From NCBI GenBank assembly GCA_001464385.1, contig LNFB01000222.1:47733-111732 (forward strand): a DNA stretch of 64,000 bases. The letters are read 5' to 3'. This document shows positions 1-9,210 of the stretch, piece by piece; positions within the stretch are counted from its first letter, which is position 1, and every line of letters begins with the position of its first letter. Source of the stretch: Deltaproteobacteria bacterium Ga0077550. GTDB lineage: Bacteria; Myxococcota_A; Polyangia; Nannocystales; Nannocystaceae. The notes beneath the pieces are model-generated. The model was given only the letters and a program-made list of their open reading frames with translations, made no database searches and was not told the DNA's origin. The position numbers were made by a program, and so were the translations under genes.

Positions 1-287
1 AGGTCGACGATGTCGACGCCCTCGTCGCCGACCCAGCGCAGCTCGGCGTGGGCGCGCGAGGTGTGGGCGTCCTCGAGCGCACCCTCGCCGAATTCGTGGC
101 ACGCTCGGCCGACGGTCAACGGCACGCCGATCTGCAGCACGGTGCGCCGACCGATCCATCGCGGGTCGGGGTGCACCACGATGACAGCGACCCACCGCGT
201 CGCGCCGGGCGTCGCGCCCGTCGCGGCCCCGAGCGCCTCGCCGTCGGCGTCCCACGTCACGGTCGCCGCATCGGCGGAGGGGTTCAT
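1..287 (-). CDS. FHA-domain protein, N-terminal part only (runs off left edge)
   Basis: I translated this by hand. The reading frame is open for 95 codons from an ATG at 287 to the window edge. Residues about 45-95 fit a forkhead-associated (FHA) domain: a Val-Gly-Arg at 59-61, then Thr-Ser-Arg-Ala-His at 76-80, the usual GR...SRxH phosphothreonine-binding pattern, and a following strand ELRW. FHA domains bind phosphothreonine peptides. In myxobacteria they often sit at the N-terminus of sigma-54 activators, but nothing after the FHA is visible, so the full product is inferred. It lies 33 bp downstream of the Cys-rich lipoprotein on the same strand and may share its transcript. A GAGGG directly abuts the ATG, which is closer than ideal, so the start is tentative. 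Confidence 0.7.
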   Translation of the reverse strand, partial: MNPSADAATVTWDADGEALGAATGATPGATRWVAVIVVHPDPRWIGRRTVLQIGVPLTVGRACHEFGEGALEDAHTSRAHAELRWVGDEGVDIVD

Positions 288-320
288 CCCTCGGGAGTGT
301 AGCCGCTCGTGGCGCGCGGC

Positions 321-1361
321 TCACTCGGTGCAGCAGAACGTGAACTCGCCCATCGGCGCGACGGTGCCCATCGGCTCGGGGGCCGTGGCGACCGGGCAGC
401 TCGACTCCCCGGTGAAGTTGAGGCCCACCGACGCCCCGGTGGCCGGGGTGCAGACGTTCGCGGGCGCATCCGCGACCTGGTTGCCACCGCAGTTCGCCCC
501 GTCGAACACCTGCATCGTCGCCGTGCACGTGGTCGTGCCCTGCCCGCAGGTGCAGTTGCTGCAGCTGCGCGCGTCCTCGACCCCCGAGTAGTAGCCGTGC
601 TTGGTCGCGTAGGGGCCGGCGGGGCACGGGAGATCGCCCTCGGCGTAGATGCACGCGCCCGCCTCGAAGCCGGCGGGCGCGTCGGGCATGCACACGCCGT
701 CGTCGCCGCACGGGAGCGGGTCGTCCGGTAGCTTGCAGCTGCGGATGCTCGCGTCCCACGGCACCTCGGGCAGCTCGGTCGTCTTCATCTGCTGACAGAA
801 CGGCTGGCCCTGCTGGTAGATCGAGAAGTACGCCCCGCCGGCGATCGCGAAGTCGTGGCAGTCGGCGCTGAACTGCTGGAAGTTCGAGAACGCGCTGCAG
901 GTCGCGTCGGCGTACGAGTACGCGTACGACAGGCACGCCTGCGCCTCCTGGACCTCGCACGTGCAATCGCAGATCGCCGGGCCGGGGTCATGGTAGCCCT
1001 CGAGGACCGTCGGCCCTGCGTCGGGGAATTCCGCGGGGCAGTCGGGCATCGCCGCGTCGCCGAGCACCCGCGCGCGCGCGGTCGGGCCGAACCACCCCAC
1101 CGGCGCCGCCTCGCCGCAGCTGGCCCCGAGGCCGCACTCCGGATCGCCAGCGTCGGCGGTCGAGGGGGCGCCGGTCATCGTGACCGAGGCGTCGTCGTCG
1201 CTGGGACGATCCACGCCGGTGCCCCCGTCGGTGCCGAGCGTGGTGCCGCCGTCCGTCTCGAAGCCCAACCCATCGAAGCCGTCGGCATCGACGGGCTTGG
1301 GGCAGGCGGACAACAGGGGCGCGCCGAGCAGCGCGGCGATTCGAGTGATTCGTCGATCCAT
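321..1361 (-). CDS. Cys-rich lipoprotein of unknown function
   Basis: A 346-residue protein starting MDRRITRIAALLG, with lipobox LLSAC (Cys20) for lipid anchoring. An acidic Gly/Thr/Ser spacer follows (residues about 25-60), then a domain with about 20 cysteines, including CDCTCEV and CSNCTCG clusters, likely disulfide bonded outside the cytoplasm. I chose the ATG at 1361 over ATGs at 1367 and 1418 because GGAGG lies 8 nt upstream of it and the signal peptide then begins at once. No known family is recognised; the paired cysteines and the TDGG spacer are typical of surface lipoproteins of marine and soil myxobacteria. It is followed by the FHA gene on the same strand. Confidence 0.75.
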   Translation of the reverse strand: MDRRITRIAALLGAPLLSACPKPVDADGFDGLGFETDGGTTLGTDGGTGVDRPSDDDASVTMTGAPSTADAGDPECGLGASCGEAAPVGWFGPTARARVLGDAAMPDCPAEFPDAGPTVLEGYHDPGPAICDCTCEVQEAQACLSYAYSYADATCSAFSNFQQFSADCHDFAIAGGAYFSIYQQGQPFCQQMKTTELPEVPWDASIRSCKLPDDPLPCGDDGVCMPDAPAGFEAGACIYAEGDLPCPAGPYATKHGYYSGVEDARSCSNCTCGQGTTTCTATMQVFDGANCGGNQVADAPANVCTPATGASVGLNFTGESSCPVATAPEPMGTVAPMGEFTFCCTE

Positions 1362-1729
1362 GTGCATTGCCTCCGCGCCGCATCGCGGCGCGCCCACCCT
1401 CGCGGTCACCGTAGCCAATCACGCGCGCGACGAGCAACCGCTGCCCGTTGGTCCATGCACCCCATGGCTCCACGAATTCTCGGCTGCTCTGCATCGAGTG
1501 CATAGCTGGGGGATCGGTTCCCCATCGCGCGCGGCCCCGCGCGGGTCCGCGGACGTCGTTCCGCAGCGCTGCGATCCAAACTGTCGCCTGCGACGCGCGA
1601 CGACGATGGCAATCACCCCCGCGCGACCGCATCCCACGACGCGTGAACGGCTGCGACGGACTTAAACGGCGGCTTAAATCCCTCTCCATCAGCGGCTGCC
1701 GTTCGGGGCGCCACCAATACTGGATCGAC
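1362..1729. other. Divergent intergenic region, 368 bp, no gene found
   Basis: This separates two divergent lipoprotein genes and must hold both promoters. I found no convincing protein or RNA gene. A short perfect dyad (GGGGATCGGTTCCCC) lies near 1510-1524. A pair of CTTAAA boxes near 1660-1676 is the only locally AT-rich stretch and is a candidate promoter area for the plus-strand gene. No clear -35/-10 pair could be assigned. Confidence 0.4.
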
Positions 1730-2914
1730 ATGATCACCTCGCATGTCCTCCGCTCGACGCCCCTGTTCGGCCTGCTCGCCTGCGCATCGCTCTGCACCGC
1801 GTGCACCGGCACCGAGGACCCGGAGGGGACGGCCTCGTCCTCCGACGGTGGCACCGACGTGCCGACGACCACCGATGCGCCGACCGGATCGACGACCGAC
1901 GCCGTGACGACCGACGCCGCGGACACCAGCGGATCCTCCGGCGGATCGACCGACGCGAGCACCAGCTCGGGCGACGGCACCGGGGAGTCGAGCACCGGCG
2001 AGGTCGTCTGCGGCGATCCCATTGAGCTCGGGGTGTTCACGCCCAGCGACGGCAACGCCCGCGGCTTCGAGGTCGTCGGCGACACCGTGTACCTGGCGGC
2101 GGAGAGCGGGGGCCTGGCGATCGTCGACCTCTCGGATCCGGCCGCGGCGAGCGAGGTCGCGATCTTCGACCTCGGCCCCGGCCTGCTCGTGCACCGGATC
2201 GCGGTGAGCGGTACGACGGTCTACGCAGGTCTGCGCGGCTCGGGCTGGGCCGCGATCGACGTCGCCGATCCCTCGACGCCCGCGCTGCTCTTCCACGAGC
2301 CCGACGTCTCGGGCCAGGACGTCGCGGTCGCGGACGGCGTGCTCTACGTCGCCGACGTGAACGGCGTGCAGGTGTTCGACGTCGCCGATCCCTCGGCGCC
2401 CCTGGCCCTCGTGGAGGACCTCGTGCTGCCGGGCTCCACGCAGACGGTGTCGGTCGCGGGCAGCTACGCCTACGCGACGGGCCTCACCGCGGGGCTCTCG
2501 GTCCTCGACATCGCCGATCCGGCGGCCACCGTCGAGGTCACGACGCTGGACATGGACGGCCGCGGCTACCTCGCGGTCGCGGGCGATCGCGCGTACGTGT
2601 CGGCGTCCGACGGCGTGCACATCGTCGACGTCGCCGATCCCAGCGCGCCGGTCGAGCTCGGCGTGTTCGCCACCGATCGACCCCACGGCCTGGCGGCGGA
2701 CGATCGGCTGTGGATCCTGGGCGAGGACACCGTGAGCGTCGCCGTGCCGATGCTGCAGGTCGTCGACGTCACCGACGGCGCGATGCCGGTGTCCCTCTTC
2801 GAGGGCTTCGACGACTGGGCGGCCCCGGCGTGGATCGAGGTGAGCGAGGGCCGACTGCTGTTCTCCGAGGAGGACGACGACGCGCTGCACGTGCTCGACA
2901 CTTGCCCGCAGTGA
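1730..2914 (+). CDS. LVIVD-repeat (beta-propeller) lipoprotein
   Basis: A 394-residue lipoprotein: signal peptide MITSHVLRSTPLFGLLACAS, lipobox LCTAC (Cys25), a Thr/Ser/Asp spacer to about residue 85, then about seven repeats of the LVIVD type. Each carries a strand such as GLAIVDLSDPA, GVQVFDVADPSAP, GLSVLDIADPA or GVHIVDVADPSAP. LVIVD repeats build a beta-propeller in cell-surface proteins, usually of unknown ligand. The frame is open far upstream, but the ATG at 1730 starts exactly at the signal peptide. It converges on the RND permease with a 19-bp gap. The fold is well supported; the role is unknown. Confidence 0.8.
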   Translation: MITSHVLRSTPLFGLLACASLCTACTGTEDPEGTASSSDGGTDVPTTTDAPTGSTTDAVTTDAADTSGSSGGSTDASTSSGDGTGESSTGEVVCGDPIELGVFTPSDGNARGFEVVGDTVYLAAESGGLAIVDLSDPAAASEVAIFDLGPGLLVHRIAVSGTTVYAGLRGSGWAAIDVADPSTPALLFHEPDVSGQDVAVADGVLYVADVNGVQVFDVADPSAPLALVEDLVLPGSTQTVSVAGSYAYATGLTAGLSVLDIADPAATVEVTTLDMDGRGYLAVAGDRAYVSASDGVHIVDVADPSAPVELGVFATDRPHGLAADDRLWILGEDTVSVAVPMLQVVDVTDGAMPVSLFEGFDDWAAPAWIEVSEGRLLFSEEDDDALHVLDTCPQ

Positions 2915-2933
2915 TCAAAGGGGCTCGTCCACG

Positions 2934-5900
2934 TCAGGCCGACGTCCGCGTCCGTCGCAGCCGCGCGAAGGCGAGGTACACGACGGGCGTCGTGAACAGG
3001 GTGAGCGCCTGGCTCACCACCAGGCCGCCGACCATCGCGAAGCCGAGCGGCTGCCGCAGCTCGGCGCCGGCGCCATGGGCCAACATCAAGGGGATGCCGC
3101 CGACGAGCGCCGCCATGGTCGTCATCATGATCGGGCGGAAGCGGCGCACGCACGCCTCGTAGATCGCCTTGGGCGGGGCCATGCCGCCGCGCTCGGCATC
3201 GATCGCGAAGTCGATCATCATGATCGCGTTCTTCTTGACGATGCCGATGAGCAGCAAGATGCCGATGAGCGCGATGACGCCGAAGTCGTAGCCGAACAGA
3301 TCGAGCGCGAGCAGGGCCCCGAGGCCCGCCGAGGGCAGCGTCGACAGGATCGTGAGCGGGTGGATGTAGCTCTCGTAGAGCACACCGAGGATGAGGTAGA
3401 TCGCGACCAAGGCCGCGGCGATGAGGTACGGCTGGGTCGCCAGCGACGACTGGAACGCCTGCGCGCTGCCCTGGAACGAGCCCTCGAGCTCGGCGGGCAT
3501 GCCGGCAGCGGTCTCGGCCGCGCGCACGGCCGCGATCGCGTCGCCGAGCGCGACGCCGGGCGCGAGGTTGAAGGAGATCGTCACCGCCGGCAGCTGGCCG
3601 ACGTGGCCGATCGACACCGGCCGCGCGCGATCGCGGGTGAAGCGTGCGACCTGCGACAGCGGCACCTGACCACCCGTCAGCGGCGAGGGCACGCGGATGC
3701 GGTCGAGCACGTCGGGGTCGCCCTGCAGCTCGGGCAGCATCTCGAGCACCACGCGGTACTGCGTGACCTGGGTGTAGAACGCCGCGACCTGGCGCTGGCC
3801 GAACGCATCGTAGAGCGCGTCGTCGATCGCGGCCGGCGTGATCCCGAAGCGCGCGGCGGCCTCGCGATCGATCTCGAGCGTCACCGAGAGGGCGTTGTTC
3901 TGCTGATCCGATGCGACGTCGCGCAGCTCGGACAGCCCGCGCATCGCCGCGATGAGCTTCGGCGCGAACCCGTTGACCTGCTCGAGGTCGGCGCCGCGCA
4001 GCGAGTACTGGAACTGCGCCTTGGAGACGATACCGCCGAGGTTGAGATCCTGCGCGGCCTGGAAGAACACCGAGACCCCGGGGAACCCGGAGGTCTGCTT
4101 GCGCAAGCGCTCGATCACCGCGGCCGCGCTGTCCTCACGCTCGTCGTGGGCGCGCAGGCTGATGAAGAACCGCCCGACGTTCGAGGTCTGGTTGAAGCCG
4201 CCGACGCCGTTGCTGGCCTGGACCCGCTCGACCGCCGGATCCGCCGCGATGATCGCGGAGATCCGCAGCTGCTCGCGCGACAGCGTCGCGAACGAGACGT
4301 CGGGTGCGGCCTCGATGGTCGCCTGGACGATGCCGGTGTCCTGCTGGGGGAAGAAGCCCTTGGGCATCGACACGAACAGCCAGCCGGTCGCGGCGATGGT
4401 GGCGACGAGCGACAGCAGGGTGAGCCCCTGGTGGCGCAGCACGACCCGCAGCACGGCGGCGTAGCCGTGCTCGAGCCCCACGAAGAACCGCTCGAGCGCG
4501 CGGTCGAAGACGCCCGGCCGGGCGCTGTGATCGACCGGCTTCAGCAGCCGCGCGCACGCCATCGGGATCAGCGTCAGCGACACGAAGGCCGAGATCATGA
4601 TCGCGATGCTGACGACGACCGCGAACTCGCGGAACAGCCGCCCGACGATCCCGCCCATCAGCAGCGCCGGGATGAACACCGCGACCAGCGAGAGGGTGAT
4701 CGACAGGATCGTGAAGCCCATCTCCTTCGCCCCGTCGAGGGCGGCCTGCGCCGGCGTGCTGCCCTTCTCGAGGTGGACGTAGATGTTCTCGAGCATGACG
4801 ATCGCGTCGTCGATGACGAACCCGACCGCGATCGTCAGCCCCATGAGCGAGAGGTTGTCGAGGCTGTAGTCGAGCACGTACATCGCGGCGAAGGTCGCCA
4901 CGATCGAGGTTGGCACCACGAGGCTGGCGATGAACGTCGCCCGGATGTTGCGCAGGAAGAGGAACACGATGCCGACGACCAGGCCCATGGTCAGCAGCAG
5001 GGTGAACTGGACCTCCTGGACCGACGCGCGGATCGTCCGCGTGCGATCGGCCATCACGTCGAGGGTGATCGACGGCGGGATGCCCTCGCGCAGCTGGGGC
5101 AGCAGCGCGGTGATGCGCTCGACCGTCTCGATGACGTTGGCGCCCGCCTGCTTGAACACCACGAGCGCCACGCCGCGCTGGGTGCCGGCCCACGACGCGA
5201 CCCTCGCGTTCTCGGCCCCCGCGATCGCGCGGCCGACGTCGCGGACGCGGATCGGCGCGCCCGCGCGGTAGGCGAGCACCAGGTTGTCGTAGTCCTCGGC
5301 GGCGAGGAGCTGATCGTCGGCGTAGATGGTGAAGGTGCGCCGCTCGCCGTCGATGGTGCCCTTGGGCGCGTTGACCGTCGCGCGCCCGATCGCGGCGCGC
5401 ACGTCCTCGAACGCCAGGCCCAGCGCCGCGAGCCGGTCGGGATCGAGCTGCACCCGCACCGCGGGCTTCTGCTCGCCCATCACGTTGACCTGGGCGACGC
5501 CCTTGACCTGCGAGAGCTGCTGCGCCACGACCGTGGCCGCGAAGTCCGAGACCTCGGTGATCGGCCTCGTCTCCGAGCGCAGGCTGAGCAGCATGATCGG
5601 CGAGTCGGCCGGGTTGACCTTGCGGTAGTTCGGCGGCGCCGGGAGATCGCGGGGCAGGTCGCGGATCGCGGTGTTGATCGCGGACTGCACCTCCTGCGCG
5701 GCGGCGTCGATGTCGACGTCGAGCTCGAACTGCACCGTGATCGACGTCGCGCCCGAGCCGCTCGCCGAGGTCATCTGCGTGATGCCGGGGATCAGCGCGA
5801 TGCGGTTCTCGAGCGGCGTCGCCACCGAGCTGGCCATCGTCTCGGGGCTCGCGCCGGGCAGGCTCGCCGACACCTGCAGCGTCGGGAACTCGACCTGCGG

Positions 5901-6011
5901 CAGCGGGGCGACGGGGAGCAGCGGATAGGCGATCGCGCCGATGAGGAAGATCGCCAGCGTGAGCAGCGTCGTCGCGACCGGGCGCAGGATGAACGGCCGC
6001 GACAAGCTCAT
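2934..6011 (-). CDS. RND efflux transporter permease (MdtB/MdtC/AcrB-like)
   Basis: A 1025-residue inner-membrane proton antiporter of the hydrophobe/amphiphile RND family, usual length 1020-1050. It has the family N-terminus (PVATTLLTLAIFLIGAIAY), the porter-domain opening PLPQVEFPTLQVSASLPGAS, and the two adjacent aspartates in TM4 (VGFVIDDAIVMLENI) needed for proton relay. The second-half TM cluster ends with KKNAIMMIDFA and RPIMMTTMAAL. Such pumps move drugs, bile salts or lipids from periplasm or membrane through an outer-membrane channel. Its ATG overlaps the adaptor stop by 4 bp (ATGA), so the two are translationally coupled. No TolC-type gene is adjacent, so the channel must be encoded elsewhere. 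Substrate cannot be told. Confidence 0.93.
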   Translation of the reverse strand: MSLSRPFILRPVATTLLTLAIFLIGAIAYPLLPVAPLPQVEFPTLQVSASLPGASPETMASSVATPLENRIALIPGITQMTSASGSGATSITVQFELDVDIDAAAQEVQSAINTAIRDLPRDLPAPPNYRKVNPADSPIMLLSLRSETRPITEVSDFAATVVAQQLSQVKGVAQVNVMGEQKPAVRVQLDPDRLAALGLAFEDVRAAIGRATVNAPKGTIDGERRTFTIYADDQLLAAEDYDNLVLAYRAGAPIRVRDVGRAIAGAENARVASWAGTQRGVALVVFKQAGANVIETVERITALLPQLREGIPPSITLDVMADRTRTIRASVQEVQFTLLLTMGLVVGIVFLFLRNIRATFIASLVVPTSIVATFAAMYVLDYSLDNLSLMGLTIAVGFVIDDAIVMLENIYVHLEKGSTPAQAALDGAKEMGFTILSITLSLVAVFIPALLMGGIVGRLFREFAVVVSIAIMISAFVSLTLIPMACARLLKPVDHSARPGVFDRALERFFVGLEHGYAAVLRVVLRHQGLTLLSLVATIAATGWLFVSMPKGFFPQQDTGIVQATIEAAPDVSFATLSREQLRISAIIAADPAVERVQASNGVGGFNQTSNVGRFFISLRAHDEREDSAAAVIERLRKQTSGFPGVSVFFQAAQDLNLGGIVSKAQFQYSLRGADLEQVNGFAPKLIAAMRGLSELRDVASDQQNNALSVTLEIDREAAARFGITPAAIDDALYDAFGQRQVAAFYTQVTQYRVVLEMLPELQGDPDVLDRIRVPSPLTGGQVPLSQVARFTRDRARPVSIGHVGQLPAVTISFNLAPGVALGDAIAAVRAAETAAGMPAELEGSFQGSAQAFQSSLATQPYLIAAALVAIYLILGVLYESYIHPLTILSTLPSAGLGALLALDLFGYDFGVIALIGILLLIGIVKKNAIMMIDFAIDAERGGMAPPKAIYEACVRRFRPIMMTTMAALVGGIPLMLAHGAGAELRQPLGFAMVGGLVVSQALTLFTTPVVYLAFARLRRTRTSA

Positions 6012-7186
6012 GGCGCCGCCGAGGCCTCGACCACCGCGGCGCCCGGGGTCAGCTTGGTGTGGCCCTCGACGATCACGCGCTCACCGGCGGCGAGGCCCTG
6101 CACGATCGTGAGGCCGCCCTGGGTGAGATCGGGCTCGACCGGTCGCAGCACCGCGGTGCCGTCGTCGCCGACGACGTACACGAACGGGCCCTCGGCGCCC
6201 GATTGCACCGCCTGCTCGGGCACCACGATCGCGCCGAGTCGATCCTCGACGTGGACCCGCGCCGTGAGCAGCTGCCCGGGCCACAGCACGCGATCCGGGT
6301 TGTCGAACTCGGCCTTGAGCGCCAGCGTGCCGGTGGTGGCGTCGACCTCGCTGTCGACCAGCGCCAGCTTGCCCGTGGCGAGCACACGCTCCTCGCGCTC
6401 GCGCCCGACCTCGAGGGCCTCGACGACCGGGCGCTTGCCGCCGGCCAGGGCCGCGCGCACGGCCTGCAGCTCGGCCTGGGGCACGGTGAACACGAGCGCG
6501 ATGGGCTGTAGCTGGGTGAGGACGACCAGGCCGCGCGGATCGTCGGCGACCACGACGTTGCCGGCGTCGACCTGACGCAGGCCCGCGCGACCCGAGATCG
6601 GCGCGACGATCCTCGTGTACTCGAGCTGCAGCTTCGCGTTCGCGAGCATCGCCTTGTCGCCGCGCACCACGGCCTCGAACTCGGCGACGGTCGCGGCCGC
6701 GAGATCGAACTCGAGCTGGCCGGCGGCCCGCGCCTTCACGAGCGCGCGCGAGGCGTTGAGCGTCCGCCGGGCGCCGCCGAGGCGCGCCTCGTCCTGGGCG
6801 AGCCGCGCGGCGGCCTGGTCGCGGGCGATCTCGAAGGGACGCGGATCGATCTGGGCCAGCAGCGCGCCGGCCTCGACGTGCTGTCCCTCTTCGAAGGCGA
6901 GGCTCACCAGCTCGCCGCCGACCTTCGGCCGCACGCTGACCGTGTTCCAGGCGCGCACGGTGCCCAGGCCGCGCAGCCAGATCGGGACGTCGCGCGCGAC
7001 CGCCTCGGCGACGACGACGGGCACAGGGCCCCGCCCGGGCGCGCTCTGGGCCGCGGACGCGTCGCGATCGGCGTGTCGCGTGCCGTACCAGATCGCCACG
7101 CCAGCGGCGATCGCCGCAAGGGTCAGCACCACGCGCGGGCCCGAGCGGCGCGGCGAAGGCCGCTCCGCCGTGGATTCGGTCTCCAC
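6008..7186 (-). CDS. RND efflux periplasmic adaptor (membrane fusion protein)
   Basis: A 392-residue adaptor that links the RND permease to an outer-membrane channel. Residues 19-37 form an N-terminal membrane anchor (VVLTLAAIAAGVAIWYG). Then comes the lipoyl half (VSVRPKVGGELVSLAFEEGQ), an alpha-hairpin (about 105-170), the second lipoyl half (RIVAPISGRAGLRQVDAGN), the beta-barrel, and the membrane-proximal domain ending GERVIVEGHTKLTPGAAV. The layout matches MdtA-type subunits. There is no lipobox, so it is probably an anchored rather than acylated adaptor. It is first in a two-gene operon with the permease (4-bp overlap); the promoter should lie just upstream, in the 71-bp gap 7187-7257. 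Confidence 0.9.
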   Translation of the reverse strand: METESTAERPSPRRSGPRVVLTLAAIAAGVAIWYGTRHADRDASAAQSAPGRGPVPVVVAEAVARDVPIWLRGLGTVRAWNTVSVRPKVGGELVSLAFEEGQHVEAGALLAQIDPRPFEIARDQAAARLAQDEARLGGARRTLNASRALVKARAAGQLEFDLAAATVAEFEAVVRGDKAMLANAKLQLEYTRIVAPISGRAGLRQVDAGNVVVADDPRGLVVLTQLQPIALVFTVPQAELQAVRAALAGGKRPVVEALEVGREREERVLATGKLALVDSEVDATTGTLALKAEFDNPDRVLWPGQLLTARVHVEDRLGAIVVPEQAVQSGAEGPFVYVVGDDGTAVLRPVEPDLTQGGLTIVQGLAAGERVIVEGHTKLTPGAAVVEASAAP

Positions 7187-7257
7187 GGCGGCACCTTAGC
7201 AGGCGCCCGCGATCCGTGGGCCGCGGGGCGTGCGTCGGCGTGGCCAGCTTTACGAAA

Positions 7258-9162
7258 TCATGCGCTGCGGCGGCGCCGACGCGCGAGCACGAGCAACGGC
7301 ACGAGCAGCAGACCGGGCCCACGCGCGCGGTGGGCCGAAGCGCACGCACAGCCGCCGTCGTCGCTGGGATCGGTCGCGCCCGTGTCGGTGCTGCTGTCGG
7401 CCGCGACGCTGGTCGTCGAGCCGTCGACCATGCCGCCCTCGGACGAGCCCGCGCCGGAGCTGCTGTCGGCCGACGTGGTGTCGGTCGCGTCGTCGCCAGC
7501 GGTCGATCCCGAGTTCGACTCCGCCGCGCCGCTCGAGCCCTCGCCCGAGGTGTCGGAGCCCGAGCTCGTGCCCTGGCCTTCGCAGTCGTCGCCGATGCCG
7601 TCGCCGTCGCGATCGGCCTGGTCGGCGTTGGCGTCGTCCGGGCAGTTGTCGACGTCGCCGCACAGCCCATCGTCGTCCGCATCGTTGCCGGCGTCGGCGG
7701 GACAGTCGTCGCAGGGATCCCCGAGCATGTCGCCGTCGGCGTCCGCCTGGTCGGGGTCGAACAGGCCGTCGCACACGTCGACGTCGCCGCAGGCCCCGTC
7801 GCCATCGGCGTCGTTCTCGTCGTCGTACACGCAGGGGTCGCAGGCATCGCCCATGCCGTCGAAGTCGCTCTCCATCTGGTTGCCGTTGGCGTGCAGCGGA
7901 CAGTTGTCGCAGCCGTCGCCGCGGCCGTCGCCATCCGTGTCGAGCTGCAGCGGATCGAAGTCGGTCGAGCAGATGTCGCAGACATCGCCCACTTCGTCGC
8001 CGTCGTTGTCCGACTGATCGGCGTTGGCGTCGTCGATGCAGTTGTCGCAGACGTCTCCGGCGTCGTCGCCATCGACGTCCGCCTGGTCGGCGTTGGCGAC
8101 GAAGTCGCAGTTGTCGACGTCGCCGCAGACCCCGTCCGCGTCGGTGTCGTTGATCAGATCGCCCGGGCAGGCGTCGCAGGCGTCGCCGAGGCCGTCACCG
8201 TCGGCGTCCTGCTGGTTGGCGTTGGCGACGCCGGGGCAGTTGTCGCACGCGTCGCCGTCGCCATCGGCATCGCCGTCCTGCTGCAGCGGGTCGGCAGCGT
8301 TGACGCAGATGTCGCACGCGTTGCCAACACCGTCGACGTCGGCGTCCTGCTGGCCCGGATTGGCGATCTCGCAGTTGTCGCAGACGTCCCCGGCCCCGTC
8401 GCCATCGGCGTCCTCCTGCCCGACGTTGGCGACGCCCGGGCAGTTGTCCTCGAAGTCGAGCAGGCCGTCGTCGTCATCGTCGGGATCCTGGTTCTCGACG
8501 TAGACCGTGACGGTGATCGCGTGGTTCTCCTCGGCATCGAGGGCGCAGGTGCCCTTGCCGCCCGGTGGGCCGTACACCGCCTCGTACGCGTGGTCGCTGC
8601 TGTCACCGCCGACGTAGATGATGGCGTCGTTGGCCGCGGTCGCCGCGTAGATGTCGTTGCAGTTGCGGCTACCATTGGGCGCCCCGCAGCCGCAGTAGTT
8701 CGTGTTGTCGGGCAGCCAGGCCATCGTCACGCCGTCCGAGCCGCCGGCGCAGACCCCTGCGTGCCCGAGGAAGCCCGCGCCCTCCTGCTGGTCGGTGTCG
8801 TAGGTCCACTCGGACGGCGCGAACCCGCAGGTCACCTCGTCGAACATGCGCGCGCCGGCGAGGATCTCCCCGCTCTGCGTGTCGATGATCCGGATCCACA
8901 TGTCACCGGTGTTGAGCGCGATGCAGTTGTTCTCCCAGGTCGCGTCGACGTCATCGAGATCGGTGTTGATGAACCCGGCGCACTGGTCGTAGCCGACCGG
9001 CGGGTTGGGATCGACGTAGGCCGCGGCCGCGTTCAGCGTCGTGCCCGGCGGGTTGCAGTCGACGAGGTTGCCGTTCGCGCACGCTGCCCGGGCGGTTTCG
9101 GGGGCCAGCAAGAGCAGGGCAGGGGTGAGGGCCAGGGTCGCGAGGGCGAGGCGCAAGCGCAT
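7258..9162 (-). CDS. Thrombospondin type 3 repeat protein with MYXO-CTERM-like tail
   Basis: A 634-residue exported protein. Signal peptide MRLRLALATLALTPALLLL ends near ARA-A. A Cys-containing N-terminal domain of about 230 residues is followed by roughly twelve thrombospondin type 3 calcium-binding repeats (patterns such as DADGDGLGDACD and DNCPGVAN). Next is a Ser/Thr/Gly stalk, then GCACASA, a hydrophobic stretch (GPGLLLVPLLVLA) and a terminal RRRRRS. The Gly-Cys motif, hydrophobic helix and Arg cluster match the MYXO-CTERM sorting signal, which is processed by myxosortase so the protein ends up lipid-linked on the cell surface. The ORF is open 13 codons further upstream, but the ATG at 9162 puts the signal peptide at the N-terminus. 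Function beyond calcium-stabilised surface display is unknown. Confidence 0.85.
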   Translation of the reverse strand: MRLRLALATLALTPALLLLAPETARAACANGNLVDCNPPGTTLNAAAAYVDPNPPVGYDQCAGFINTDLDDVDATWENNCIALNTGDMWIRIIDTQSGEILAGARMFDEVTCGFAPSEWTYDTDQQEGAGFLGHAGVCAGGSDGVTMAWLPDNTNYCGCGAPNGSRNCNDIYAATAANDAIIYVGGDSSDHAYEAVYGPPGGKGTCALDAEENHAITVTVYVENQDPDDDDDGLLDFEDNCPGVANVGQEDADGDGAGDVCDNCEIANPGQQDADVDGVGNACDICVNAADPLQQDGDADGDGDACDNCPGVANANQQDADGDGLGDACDACPGDLINDTDADGVCGDVDNCDFVANADQADVDGDDAGDVCDNCIDDANADQSDNDGDEVGDVCDICSTDFDPLQLDTDGDGRGDGCDNCPLHANGNQMESDFDGMGDACDPCVYDDENDADGDGACGDVDVCDGLFDPDQADADGDMLGDPCDDCPADAGNDADDDGLCGDVDNCPDDANADQADRDGDGIGDDCEGQGTSSGSDTSGEGSSGAAESNSGSTAGDDATDTTSADSSSGAGSSEGGMVDGSTTSVAADSSTDTGATDPSDDGGCACASAHRARGPGLLLVPLLVLARRRRRSA

Positions 9163-9210
9163 CGGTCGAGTGTAGTCCGAATCGCCCCGCGTCCGCGTCA
9201 CGACTGGGCG

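Noticed and set aside
3075..6575. Plus-strand frame of 1166 codons opposite the RND genes
   Set aside because: It is a GC-rich shadow: sequence is Arg/Asp/Gly low complexity with no family motif, while the minus strand carries complete RND permease and adaptor motifs.
7258..9162. TSP3 region as a DNA satellite or repeat array
   Set aside because: Repeats are at protein level with divergent codons and are normal for TSP3 proteins.
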